DNA from: an uncultured Pseudomonadales bacterium
GTDB lineage: Bacteria; Pseudomonadota; Gammaproteobacteria; Pseudomonadales; Azotimanducaceae
DNA: 64,000 nt
Assembly (NCBI GenBank): GCA_951813295.1
Contig: CATOTI010000002.1
Location: forward strand, 2,108,001-2,172,000
Direction: 5' to 3'
Shown here: positions 7,375 through 16,104 of the stretch, in pieces
Layout of the letters: the number at the start of each line of letters is the position of its first letter
How positions within the stretch are numbered: position 1 is the stretch's first letter
The notes under the pieces: model-generated
The model's database searches: none
Told to the model about the DNA's origin: nothing
Seen by the model: only the letters and a program-made list of their open reading frames with translations
Made by a program: the position numbers and the translations under genes

Positions 7375-8187
7375 ATGAGAATAACGAAAGCAGCCGGCGC
7401 GATTGGTGCGTTTGTCGAATGCGATCTCGCCCGCGTGGTCGAATCGGCCCAGGCCGTTGCGGAGCTCAGGGCCACCATCGTCGAGCATGGGGTCGCCATT
7501 CTTCGCGATCAGACAATCGACGCGCGTGCGATGACGCTTTTGGGCGAGCAACTCGGCGCCATCGAGCCCCATCCGGCCTACGGCACGCTCGAAGGCGCCC
7601 CCGACGTGCAGATCCTGGAAAGCACTCCCGAGGTCCCGTCGAAGATCGAACTCTGGCACTCGGACATGACGTTTCGCGCCGTGCCACCGACCTTCACCAT
7701 GCTGCAGGCGGATATTGTGCCAACGGGCTGCGGAGACACGATGTGGGCGAGTGCCACCGCGGCGCGCGAATCGCTCTCGAAGGAGCTTGCCGACTGGATC
7801 GAACCGATGGAGGCGATCCACGATTTCGCGTTCGGCTTCCAGGAGAGCCTCGAAGACCCCGCCACGCGGGCGACGATCGAGGAAGCGATTGAAGCGAACC
7901 CGCCGGTTCGTCATCCGGTCGTCCGTCCGGTCGTCGAGTCGGATCGAAGCGCCATCTTCGTCAATCCGCTCTTCACGAAGCGAATCGATGGACTGACGCG
8001 TCAAGAGAGTGGGTGGCTGCTCGATGCGTTGCATCAGCACTTGATCCGCGACGAGCATACGGTCCGCCTACAGTGGCGGCCGGGCACGATTGCCGTCTGG
8101 GACAATCGATCGACGCAACACAAACCAGTGAACGATTTCTTAGGTCATCATCGGCGGATGCTGCGTCTGACGATCAATGCCGACTGA
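7375..8187 (+). CDS. TauD/TfdA-family Fe(II)/2-oxoglutarate dioxygenase
   Basis: A 270-residue member of the taurine/2,4-D dioxygenase family, which hydroxylates small acids using 2-oxoglutarate. The iron-binding facial triad is visible as His95-x-Asp97 (LWHSDMTF) and distal His249 (NRSTQHKP), with Arg260/261 positioned to bind 2-oxoglutarate. N-terminal HGVAILRDQ is also typical. Substrate cannot be read from sequence. It is the first gene of a tight series: the next gene starts 11 bp before its stop. Confidence 0.9.
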   Translation: MRITKAAGAIGAFVECDLARVVESAQAVAELRATIVEHGVAILRDQTIDARAMTLLGEQLGAIEPHPAYGTLEGAPDVQILESTPEVPSKIELWHSDMTFRAVPPTFTMLQADIVPTGCGDTMWASATAARESLSKELADWIEPMEAIHDFAFGFQESLEDPATRATIEEAIEANPPVRHPVVRPVVESDRSAIFVNPLFTKRIDGLTRQESGWLLDALHQHLIRDEHTVRLQWRPGTIAVWDNRSTQHKPVNDFLGHHRRMLRLTINAD

Positions 8188-10120
8188 AAGCGAGCCGCTC
8201 TCGACGCCCGAGGAGACCGTTCGCGAGGCGGCTCGAAGTGATGCCGCGGCCGAATCGCAGTTTGCGCTCTTGGGTTCGCGGCGGTTCCTGCCGCTCTTCG
8301 TGACGCAGTTCTTCGGCGCCTTCAACGACAACCTCTTCAAACAAGCGCTGGCCGTACTTTTCGTGTTCGGTGCCTTCGTCGCCGATGAGAGTATCGACCT
8401 GTTGGTGAACGCCGCCGCGGCGATCTTCATCGCGCCTTTTTTCCTCTTTTCTGCCGTCGCCGGGAATCTTGCCGACCACCGCGACAAAGCCTGGCTCATG
8501 CGCCGTATCAAAGTCGTGGAAATCTTCGTTGCCGCGAGCGCCGGGCTTGCCCTCTTCTCCGGTAGCGTGACGTTGATGCTCATCGTGCTTTTCCTGCTGG
8601 GCGTGCAGTCGACCTTCTTCGGCCCGGCGAAGTACGCGATCCTGCCGCAGCACCTGTCACGAAACGAGCTCACCGGGGGCAACGCGCTCGTCCAGAGCGG
8701 CACGTTCGTCGCCATCCTGCTCGGCACCATCGCCGGTGGCGTGGTCGGCGCGTCAGCGGACGTCTCGATCGTGCTCTTCGTCTTCGTCGTTCTCGTATCG
8801 GTCGTCGGCTATCTGGCGAGCCGCGCCATCCCGTCCGCGCCGCCGCTAGAGGAAAGCGTCGTCAAAACCCGCTGGTTCGCGGATACCTGGGCGTTGATCA
8901 CCATCGCCCGGGAACGCCGAGCCGTTTTTTTATCGGTGCTCGGTATTTCGTGGTTCTGGCTCCTGGGGTCGGTCTATCTCACCCAGATCCCGAACCTCAC
9001 GCGGTCGCACCTCTTCGGCAATCCGTCGGTCGTGACGACGATCCTGACGCTTTTCACCGTCGCGATTGCACTCGGCTCGCTCGCTTGCGAGCGGCTGTCG
9101 GCCAAGCGGGTCGAAATCGGGCTCGTGCCGTTGGGTGCTTTGGGCGTCAGCATCTTCGGGATCGATACCTATTTTGCGATCGAGGCGCTCGATCCAACGC
9201 CGCTGCGCAACGGCTGGGCGTTCGTCGCGGCCGAGGGTGCGACACGTGTGCTCATCGACCTCGCGTTGATCGGCATCTTCGCGGGACTCTTTGTCGTGCC
9301 GCTCCAGGCGACGATCCAGGTGCGCACGCCCGAGGACCGGCGGGCGAGGGTGATCGCAGCGAACAATGTGCTGAACTCGCTCTTCATGGTCGCCGGCGCC
9401 GGTATCGCGATGCTGACCTTGGGCGTGCTCGACCTTTCGATCCCATCGCTCTTTCTGATCCTCTCGGCGATGAATCTCGCGGTCGCCTTCTTCATCTTCT
9501 ACGAGGTACCCGAGTTCAGCATGCGGTTCATCATCTGGCTCGTGAGCCATTCGATGTATCGCGTACACCATCAAGGGCTCGAACGAATCCCGGCGCGCGG
9601 CCGGGCAGTGATCGTCGCCAATCACGTCAGCTACGTGGATGCGCTCTTGCTCGCCGGCGCGGTCAGCCGTCCGATTCGCTTCGTCATGTACAAGCCGATC
9701 TACGACATCCCGATCCTGAACTTCGTCTTCCGCACGGGCCGAGCGGTGCCGATCGCGCAGCGCAAGGAAGATCCGGACGCATTGGCGAACGCGCTCGATG
9801 AAATTCGTTCCGGTCTCGAAGCTGGTGATGTTTTTTGCATCTTCCCCGAAGGCAAGCTCACGACGGATGGCGCGATCGATGTCTTCCGTCCGGGAATCGA
9901 GCGGATCGTCTCCGCGACGCCCGTGCCGGTGATTCCGGTGGCACTGCGCGGCTTGTGGGGGAGCTTCTTCAGTCGTCAGGGACGTGGGCCGTTTACCGAT
10001 TGGCCGCGGAAGTTCTTTCGGCGCGTCGACATCGTCGCGGGGGCCGCGGTCGAGCCGCGCGACCTATCGACCGAAACGCTTCGCGCCGCGGTGCTCGAAC
10101 TGCGAGGTGCGACGGCTTGA
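8177..10120 (+). CDS. MFS lysophospholipid transporter fused to 1-acylglycerol-3-phosphate acyltransferase (LplT-PlsC)
   Basis: A 647-residue fusion. Residues about 35-440 are a 12-helix MFS permease resembling LplT (opening FLPLFVTQFFGAFNDNLFKQ). Residues about 450-647 are a PlsC acyltransferase with the catalytic NHVSYVD (N-H-x4-D) and the FPEG motif. Such fusions flip and reacylate lysophospholipids at the inner membrane. E. coli Aas carries an acyl-ACP synthetase beside its acyltransferase; that third domain is absent here. It overlaps the dioxygenase by 11 bp and the next gene's TTG start overlaps its TGA. Confidence 0.9.
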   Translation: MPTESEPLSTPEETVREAARSDAAAESQFALLGSRRFLPLFVTQFFGAFNDNLFKQALAVLFVFGAFVADESIDLLVNAAAAIFIAPFFLFSAVAGNLADHRDKAWLMRRIKVVEIFVAASAGLALFSGSVTLMLIVLFLLGVQSTFFGPAKYAILPQHLSRNELTGGNALVQSGTFVAILLGTIAGGVVGASADVSIVLFVFVVLVSVVGYLASRAIPSAPPLEESVVKTRWFADTWALITIARERRAVFLSVLGISWFWLLGSVYLTQIPNLTRSHLFGNPSVVTTILTLFTVAIALGSLACERLSAKRVEIGLVPLGALGVSIFGIDTYFAIEALDPTPLRNGWAFVAAEGATRVLIDLALIGIFAGLFVVPLQATIQVRTPEDRRARVIAANNVLNSLFMVAGAGIAMLTLGVLDLSIPSLFLILSAMNLAVAFFIFYEVPEFSMRFIIWLVSHSMYRVHHQGLERIPARGRAVIVANHVSYVDALLLAGAVSRPIRFVMYKPIYDIPILNFVFRTGRAVPIAQRKEDPDALANALDEIRSGLEAGDVFCIFPEGKLTTDGAIDVFRPGIERIVSATPVPVIPVALRGLWGSFFSRQGRGPFTDWPRKFFRRVDIVAGAAVEPRDLSTETLRAAVLELRGATA

Positions 10121-10533
10121 CGGACAACGATCTGATCGATGATGTCGGTCATTGGCTCGCCGAAGGAACGTCGTTCGACGAGGCGAGCATCGTGCCAGCG
10201 GTCTTCCTGACCTGGTGCGTCAACCTCGGCCTCGCGGCGCCTGATTTTGTGCACGCGGCGGGTTCGGGAGCGACGCGGCTCAAGTATCGCGATACCTCCT
10301 TCACGGCCTTCTTCACGACAACGGCGGCCGGTGAGCTTCGCTTCAGTCAGCTGAACGAAACGGGCGTGGCCTTCGCCCGCAACCATTACGGCGATTATGC
10401 GCAGTACGCGTCGAGTGTTGGCCTCGATGACAAGTGGAAAAGCGACGATGTGCTCGCGGCTTGGCTCACCAGACGCTTGCATCAGCCGGTTCGCCGCAGC
10501 GGGACGCGCAAGTGGTGGCGCTTCTGGGAATGA
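10117..10533 (+). CDS. Conserved small protein of unknown function (DUF7832-like)
   Basis: A 138-residue soluble protein. The TTG at 10117 overlaps the upstream stop (TTGA), and the frame before this is shadow of the acyltransferase. Visible features: an acidic N terminus, an IVPAVFLTWCVNLGL helix, and a basic, tryptophan-rich C terminus (TRKWWRFWE). The F-L-x-W-x-x-x-x-G-L pattern weakly recalls the DUF7832 group. Tight coupling to the LplT-PlsC fusion suggests a related or co-regulated role, but no function can be assigned. Confidence 0.6.
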   Translation: MTDNDLIDDVGHWLAEGTSFDEASIVPAVFLTWCVNLGLAAPDFVHAAGSGATRLKYRDTSFTAFFTTTAAGELRFSQLNETGVAFARNHYGDYAQYASSVGLDDKWKSDDVLAAWLTRRLHQPVRRSGTRKWWRFWE

Positions 10534-10612
10534 CGGGCGAGTTCGCACGACACTAGGTATCCCAGGCTCAAGCGCGATACGCTTACTCGTTGGTCCTCTT
10601 GAGTACGGCGCG

Positions 10613-13441
10613 ATTCGACCGATAAAGAAAACCGTTTCCTCCTTTGTCGCATCGCTCGTTTTGGCGGTGATCTTTGCCGCACCCGTCGAGGCCGCCTCCG
10701 CCGACGAAGGACAAGTCGTCTTCGGCAGCTGGGTCACCCCTGAACTTGCGGTTCGCGCGCAGACGACGCTGTGGGACCAGCACGGTATCGATACGCGTGT
10801 CGTCACGGTCGACGTTCGCGGGCGCACCTATCGACGCGTCGTCAGCCCGCCGATGCCGAGACAAGCGGCCGACGCCCTGATCGATCGGGTAAAAGCCTCC
10901 GGCTGGTCGGCGTGGTGGCTCACGACAGCGGATGGCGGTGCCGCGAGAGTCGAGAGTCCCGTTGTGTCTGCTCCCAGGCGCCGCCCGGCCGCGGGCGTGC
11001 CGGTCGAACAGCCGGTTCGGCCCGCCGAGGCGGAACCGATCATGACCCCCGTTCGGCCACCAGCATCGATCGTCGTCGGCGAAGGTGATGTGGTCGAAGT
11101 CGCCTATCGATCGTCGCTATCCGTTCAGATCGACGGTCGGATCGATGAGGCGATCTGGGGCGAGATTCCGGCGTTCGACAATATGCTCGTCACCGAACCG
11201 GACACCTTGGCTGCACCGCAGTTTGCGACGCGAACGCAGCTCGTCTATTCGGACGCGGGCCTCTATGTCGCCGCGTCGTTGGAACAGCCTTCAAACACGC
11301 TCATCAGTCGACTTTCGGCTCGTGATCAATTTCTCAACCGCGATGCCTACGGGATCACGATCGATCCGTCCGGTGAGGGGCTCTACGGCTATTGGTTCGA
11401 GGTCAACCTCGGTGGGTCGGTGCTCGACGGCAAGGTCGTTCCAGAGCGCTCGATCTCTGAACAGTGGGACGGACCGTGGCACAGCGCGACGGTCGAGACC
11501 GCGACCGGCTGGAGCGTCGAAATGTTCCTGCCTTGGTCCATGATGACGATGCCGGCCGGGGCGGACGCCCGCCGGATGGGGCTCTGGATCAAGCGCAAGA
11601 TCGCCCACCTCGACGAGACGTACAGCTTTCCGGCGCTACCGTTCAGCGGGGCGCGGTTCATTTCCGCTTTTCAACCCGTCGGCGTACCGGGGATCGAGCC
11701 CAAGCAACAGGTGGCCGTGTTCCCGTACGCCTCGGCAACGGTTGACGAGATCAACAGCGAAACCGAAGCACGCGCCGGCTTCGATTTCAGTTACAGCCCG
11801 TCATCGAATCTGCAGGTCACGGGCGCGGTGAACCCGGATTTCGGCGCGGTTGAATCGGACGATGTGGTCGTCAACCTGACGTCGTTCGAAACCTACTTCC
11901 CCGAGAAGCGGCTCTTCTTCCTCGAAGGCAACGAAGTTTTCGTCACGACGCCGAGATCGGACATCAATCGGTTCCTGCCCTCGACGCGCGGCACTGGTGC
12001 ACGCCAGACGCCGTCGACCTTCGAACCGGAGCCCACGACGATGCTCAATACCCGTCGTATCGGCGGCGCGGCGCGGCACATCGACACCCCCGACGGTATC
12101 GACATCGAAGGGGTCGAGCGGAGTCGCCCGACGGATCTGCTGGGGGCGGTGAAGGTCGTCGGCCAGACGGGTTCGCTGCGGTACGGGGTGCTGGCCGCGT
12201 TCGAGGACGACGTCGAATTGCGCGGTATCGACGAAATGACCGGCGAGGAGGTCATGGTGACGGGGGTGGGGCGTGAGTTCGGTGTTCTGCGCGCTTTGTA
12301 CGAACACACGGGCCGAGGCCGGCGAGCGGTCGGCTATATGGGAACGCTCGTCACGTTGCCGGACGGTGACGCCATGGTGCATGGCATCGATGGCCATTTT
12401 CGCTCGGCCGGCGGTAAGTTCACCTGGGACGGTCAGTACCTTTTCAGCGATGTCGGCGACACGACGGGGCACGGGGTTTTCAATGATTTCCGCTACGTGC
12501 CGCGGCGCGGTCTGATCTTCAGCGGGGCGCTCGACTATCTGGACAAGAATCTCGACATCTCCGACCTCGGTTTCATCCGTCGCAACGACGCGGTTGTTGC
12601 GCGTTCGGGCGTGATCCTTACGAAAGGCAGCGGCCTTAAACGCTTCCGGCGGACTCGTAACTCGTTGTTCCTGAGTTACCAGGCGAACGTCGATGGCTTC
12701 GTGAACCGGCTCGGGATCTTCAGCAACCAGACGTACATGTTCAAAAACAGCTCCGAGGTGAAGTTCACGCTGAACTACTTCCCGGAGCGCTGGGACGATC
12801 GCCAGAGCCGGGGTAACGGTAACTACAAAGTCGACGGACGCTTGTTTGCGCAACTCGCCTACGGCACCGATTCGGCGAAGCCGCTCGCGTGGAGCGGCAC
12901 CGTCACGGGGCAGCAGGAAGAACTCGGCGGCTGGTCCTATGGATCCGATCTCGGCTTCACGTTGAAGCCGATCGACCGGCTGTCGTTCGAATTCGATATC
13001 CGTTACCAGGATCGCGACGGATGGCTGGTCTATCAGGGTGATCGTGATTTCGCGACGTTCCGCGCGCGGGATTTCCAGCCGGTCCTGAAGACCGACTTTT
13101 TCTTCAACGCGCGCCATCAGGTTCGCCTGACACTGCAATGGGCGGGGATCGAAGCAAAGGATCAGGAGTACTACAGGGTGCCGCTCACCGAAGGCGAGCT
13201 CGTGTCGCGCGACGTCGATCCCGCGGACGGCGCCGAGGACTTCACCATTTCTCGCTTGACCGCGCAGTTGCGATATCGATGGGAGTTGGGACCGTTGTCC
13301 GATTTCTTCGCCGTCTACACGCGTGGTAGCAACCTCGACAACCCGGTCGATTCCTCCTTCGGTGACCTCTTCTTCGATGCCCTGGAAGAGCCGATCGTGG
13401 ATGTTTTTGTGATGAAGTTGCGTTACCGCTTCGGTAACTGA
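10613..13441 (+). CDS. Secreted SPOR-domain / DUF5916 outer-membrane-type protein
   Basis: About 940 residues. A hydrophobic signal-like segment (KKTVSSFVASLVLAVIFAAP, coded from about 10625) is followed by a SPOR-like domain (about codons 10700-10920, GSW, GRTYRRVV and WSAWW elements), a Pro/Arg linker, a CBM9-like DUF5916 N-terminal part (IDEAIWGEIPAFDN onward), and a long beta-rich C-terminal part ending in aromatic RYRFGN, as in beta-barrels. SPOR domains bind denuded peptidoglycan; DUF5916 has no known reaction. The start is unresolved: there is no ATG, GTG or TTG just before the signal. Candidates are ATT 10613, ATA 10622, or the distant ATG at 10448. Confidence 0.8.
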   Translation: MRPIKKTVSSFVASLVLAVIFAAPVEAASADEGQVVFGSWVTPELAVRAQTTLWDQHGIDTRVVTVDVRGRTYRRVVSPPMPRQAADALIDRVKASGWSAWWLTTADGGAARVESPVVSAPRRRPAAGVPVEQPVRPAEAEPIMTPVRPPASIVVGEGDVVEVAYRSSLSVQIDGRIDEAIWGEIPAFDNMLVTEPDTLAAPQFATRTQLVYSDAGLYVAASLEQPSNTLISRLSARDQFLNRDAYGITIDPSGEGLYGYWFEVNLGGSVLDGKVVPERSISEQWDGPWHSATVETATGWSVEMFLPWSMMTMPAGADARRMGLWIKRKIAHLDETYSFPALPFSGARFISAFQPVGVPGIEPKQQVAVFPYASATVDEINSETEARAGFDFSYSPSSNLQVTGAVNPDFGAVESDDVVVNLTSFETYFPEKRLFFLEGNEVFVTTPRSDINRFLPSTRGTGARQTPSTFEPEPTTMLNTRRIGGAARHIDTPDGIDIEGVERSRPTDLLGAVKVVGQTGSLRYGVLAAFEDDVELRGIDEMTGEEVMVTGVGREFGVLRALYEHTGRGRRAVGYMGTLVTLPDGDAMVHGIDGHFRSAGGKFTWDGQYLFSDVGDTTGHGVFNDFRYVPRRGLIFSGALDYLDKNLDISDLGFIRRNDAVVARSGVILTKGSGLKRFRRTRNSLFLSYQANVDGFVNRLGIFSNQTYMFKNSSEVKFTLNYFPERWDDRQSRGNGNYKVDGRLFAQLAYGTDSAKPLAWSGTVTGQQEELGGWSYGSDLGFTLKPIDRLSFEFDIRYQDRDGWLVYQGDRDFATFRARDFQPVLKTDFFFNARHQVRLTLQWAGIEAKDQEYYRVPLTEGELVSRDVDPADGAEDFTISRLTAQLRYRWELGPLSDFFAVYTRGSNLDNPVDSSFGDLFFDALEEPIVDVFVMKLRYRFGN

Positions 13442-13449
13442 TTGCGCGG

Positions 13450-14001
13450 ATGGAACCGACCGAAGCGGTCCTCGCGCACCGCGCGTCGTGGCATTACCGA
13501 GGTCAGGTGCGCCCGGACTTCGCACAGATCCCGGCCGAAGGACAGGAATCGGTCTGGGACTACCCCCGCCCGCCCCGACTCGAGCCGGAACGGCGCCGGG
13601 TCGAGGTGCGAACCCCCTCGGGTGAACGCATCGCCTCGAGCGCGCGCGCGGCGCGCGTACTCGAAACCGCTGGGCCGCCGACGGTCTACCTGCCGCCGGA
13701 TGATGTCGAGGAGGCACTGCTCGAGACGACTCGGGCGATGTCACTGTGCGAGTGGAAAGGCCTTGCTTCGCCTGTGTGCCTCGAGGGACCGGACCGCATC
13801 GATGGGATCGGGTGGCGATATCTCGACCCGTTTCCGGAGTTCATCGAAATCGCCGGTTGGTATTCGTTCTATCCGGGCATCGTTGTTTGCACGCTAGGCG
13901 GCGAGCGGGTTCGTCCGCAGCCGGGAGGGTACTACGGTGGCTGGATTACGAACGAAATCGTCGGGCCTGTGAAAGGTGAAACCGGTTGCGAAGGCCTGTG
14001 A
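13450..14001 (+). CDS. DUF427 domain protein
   Basis: A 183-residue protein of the DUF427 family. Family features are the VRTPSGERIASSARAARVLET opening of the beta domain, TVYLPPDDV, and the C-E-W-K-G motif followed by YLDPFPEF and IAGWYSFYPGIV. The first 50 residues (ESVWDYPRPPRLEP) form the N-terminal stretch common in this family. Function is unknown. It starts 8 bp after the DUF5916 gene and its stop overlaps the GNAT start (GTGA). Confidence 0.88.
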   Translation: MEPTEAVLAHRASWHYRGQVRPDFAQIPAEGQESVWDYPRPPRLEPERRRVEVRTPSGERIASSARAARVLETAGPPTVYLPPDDVEEALLETTRAMSLCEWKGLASPVCLEGPDRIDGIGWRYLDPFPEFIEIAGWYSFYPGIVVCTLGGERVRPQPGGYYGGWITNEIVGPVKGETGCEGL

Positions 14002-14381
14002 GGGACTTCACCTACCGAGATATCGACATCTATCGGCCGTGGGATGACGAGATCCCGTGGCGAGACGTCGCCGAGGGCGCCAATCCGGATGGGATTCGGG
14101 TCGCGAAGCTCGACGGCGAGGTGGTGGGCGGCTACTACCTCGAAACGCTTCCCCATTCGCGCTTCGTCATCCGATCGTGGTTCGTCTACGCGCCGTTCCG
14201 AAGGCACGGCGTCGGCCATTGGCTGCTGGGGCACGCGTTGGGACTTGCCGAATCCTACGGCGGCCGGGTCGTCGGACTCGACCTCGGATCGGCTGCCGCG
14301 ACCTGGCTCACCGACTACTTGCAGCGTATTGGTTTCGAAGATGAGGCGGGTTGTCTCAAGTTCGAACTGACGCCGGAGTAG
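13998..14381 (+). CDS. GNAT-family N-acetyltransferase
   Basis: A 127-residue compact acetyltransferase. The acetyl-CoA pyrophosphate-binding motif is FRRHGVGHWLL (R-R-x-G-x-G type), followed by ALGLAESYGGRVVGLD and the C-terminal YLQRIGFED strand. The GTG at 13998 overlaps the DUF427 stop by 4 bp and has GAAGG upstream; a TTG at 13986 is an alternative. The acceptor substrate is unknown. Confidence 0.8.
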   Translation: MRDFTYRDIDIYRPWDDEIPWRDVAEGANPDGIRVAKLDGEVVGGYYLETLPHSRFVIRSWFVYAPFRRHGVGHWLLGHALGLAESYGGRVVGLDLGSAAATWLTDYLQRIGFEDEAGCLKFELTPE

Positions 14382-14413
14382 ACTTCGCCAACGCCCGCCG
14401 GACGACGTTTCTC

Positions 14414-14887
14414 ATGCAAGACGCCCTCGACATTGCCAACCTGCCGAAGATCGACGGTGCCCGGATCGTGATTCTGCGCTCCAAGTGGTATGACGAGTTG
14501 GTCACCTCGCTGACCGACAAGTGCCTCGACGTGCTCGGCAATACCGGCGCGGACGTCGAAGTGCACACGCTACCCGGCTGTCTCGAACTGCCGTTTGCCG
14601 CGAATGACCTCATCCGTGGCCGTGGCAACATCGATGCGGTGATTTGTCTCGGCATCGTCCTGAAAGGCGATACGCGCCATTTCGACATGATCGTCGACGA
14701 ATGCGTCCGCGGTTTGGGCGATGTCTCGCGTGAAACCCGCGTACCCATCATCAACGAAGTCATTCCGGTCTATGAGATGGAGCACGCCGAGTCGCGCGCC
14801 GGGGATGACGAGTTCAACAAGGGCATTGAAGCCGCCGCGGCCGCTGTCGAAATAATCCACTGGCGGCGGGGTCAGAATCTGGCCTGA
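14414..14887 (+). CDS. ribH: 6,7-dimethyl-8-ribityllumazine synthase
   Basis: A 157-residue lumazine synthase, the penultimate enzyme of riboflavin synthesis. Visible motifs: RSKWYDELV near the substrate site, PGCLELPFAA, and GDTRHFDMIVDE with catalytic His89. The C-terminal helix carries AESRAGDDEFNKGIEAA. The ATG at 14414 is chosen because the frame upstream is the shadow of the GNAT gene. It stands apart from other rib genes, so it may be a second copy. Its 3' end overlaps the convergent citrate synthase by 16 bp. Confidence 0.88.
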   Translation: MQDALDIANLPKIDGARIVILRSKWYDELVTSLTDKCLDVLGNTGADVEVHTLPGCLELPFAANDLIRGRGNIDAVICLGIVLKGDTRHFDMIVDECVRGLGDVSRETRVPIINEVIPVYEMEHAESRAGDDEFNKGIEAAAAAVEIIHWRRGQNLA

Positions 14888-15978
14888 GCCGGCGCCGAAA
14901 TCGACGGGAGTTCATCACTCACCGGGGGCCCGACGTAACGAGCGGCCGGGCGGATGATGCGGTTGTCGACGCGGCTTTCGATGAAGTGCGCGATGTAGCC
15001 GAAGCATCGGGCCATCGCGAAGGCGCAAGTGAAGAGTTCGTTCGGCAGCCCCACGATCCGATAGACGAGACCCTTGTAGAACTCGAGGTTGGGATGGAGT
15101 GGTTTGCCCTTCTCGGCGGCGCGTTGGGCAAAACGCTTCTCGACGGCCTCGAGGACAGCGAACGTCTCTTCGTGGGCCGTTCCAGAAGAGAGCTCGCGGG
15201 CGAAATCCTTGGCGTAGACCGCCCGCGGATCCACAACGCGGTACTCGCGATGTCCCATGCCGGGCATCTTGATCCCCTCGTCGAAACACCGATCCACGTA
15301 GGCGCTTGCCGCCGCGGGGCTTTTGATCGCGTCAGCCATATCGAGCGCGGCTTCGTCGGCGCCGCCGTGCAGCGGGCCGTGCAGTGCGCCGATCGCGGCT
15401 GCCATGACGTTCTGGACTGGCGCCAGCGTCGATGCGACCACGCGTGCCGCGAACGTTCCGGCATTGAAACTGTGTTCGAGTTGCAGGATCTGCATCGTCG
15501 AAAACGCCTCGATCATTCGATCGGTCGCGTCTTCGTTGATCGTGCGGACGAATCGTTCGCAGTACCCCGCCCTCGGATCGTCTGCGGGCCCACGTTGGCA
15601 CATTCGTGCGGTGATGGCTGGTAGTTTCGCGGCGATGGCGACCCCGGGCGCGGCCTCGCCGAAGGCCTCGAATCGAGCGGTGGGGGCATCGACCATCAAC
15701 ACCATCGCTTGGAGCGTTTGCATGGGATGGTTGTCGCTCGGCGCGGTGGCGAGCGCGCGTTCGTCGGAATCGTCGAGTTCGCCTGCCTCGACCAGGTTCG
15801 GCTCGAAGTCGGGATCGAACGTTCCGGTCATTACCCAGTGCGCGACGTCGGCAAAACGCGCCTTGACCAGTCTGTCGACGTTGACGCCGCGATAGGAGAG
15901 TCGACCGGTGTTGCCTTCGACGAGCGAGAGCGCGGTTTGATCCACCCGTACGCCTTCGAGTCCTTTCGGTGTATCCAT
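14872..15978 (-). CDS. Citrate synthase family protein with Asp-to-Glu active-site change
   Basis: A 368-residue citrate/2-methylcitrate synthase-fold protein, condensing acetyl-CoA with oxaloacetate or a related keto acid. Recognisable parts: QLEHSFNAGTFAAR, GALHGPLHGGA (His200, His204), the GMGHREYR loop (catalytic His243; most relatives read GHRVY) and LHPNLEFYKGLVY, where Glu299 sits at the usual catalytic Asp of the N-x-D-F-Y motif. The ATG at 15978 has GGAG six bases before it; a GTG at 15990 is an alternative. A LysR regulator is divergent, 126 bp away. Canonical housekeeping gltA is probably elsewhere. Confidence 0.88.
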   Translation of the reverse strand: MDTPKGLEGVRVDQTALSLVEGNTGRLSYRGVNVDRLVKARFADVAHWVMTGTFDPDFEPNLVEAGELDDSDERALATAPSDNHPMQTLQAMVLMVDAPTARFEAFGEAAPGVAIAAKLPAITARMCQRGPADDPRAGYCERFVRTINEDATDRMIEAFSTMQILQLEHSFNAGTFAARVVASTLAPVQNVMAAAIGALHGPLHGGADEAALDMADAIKSPAAASAYVDRCFDEGIKMPGMGHREYRVVDPRAVYAKDFARELSSGTAHEETFAVLEAVEKRFAQRAAEKGKPLHPNLEFYKGLVYRIVGLPNELFTCAFAMARCFGYIAHFIESRVDNRIIRPAARYVGPPVSDELPSISAPAQARF

Positions 15979-16067
15979 CCTCGTCTCCACGGTTTTGAGG
16001 CATGAACGATGCGGATCGAGCGCGACCGCGCCCAGAGTGCGCGGCTTATAGATGGTTCAGTTCCTCT

Positions 16068-16081
16068 AATACGCGGGTATT
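16068..16081. promoter_or_regulatory. Candidate LysR operator in the divergent promoter
   Basis: AATAC-GCGG-GTATT is a perfect 5-bp inverted repeat in the 126-bp gap between the citrate synthase and LysR genes, 24 bp before the LysR start. The ATAC...GTAT arms resemble the LysR-box form, though the 4-base spacer is shorter than the usual 7. Autoregulation plus control of the citrate synthase is inferred from layout. Confidence 0.4.
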
Positions 16082-16104
16082 GAATGCGTTGTTAGGCTTG
16101 CCGA

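Noticed and set aside
11801..13744. Long minus-strand open frame (647 codons) opposite the DUF5916 gene
   Set aside because: It is rich in Arg, Val, Asp and Glu with no domain, no ribosome site, and mirrors the plus-strand codon pattern. It is an antisense shadow of a GC-rich gene.
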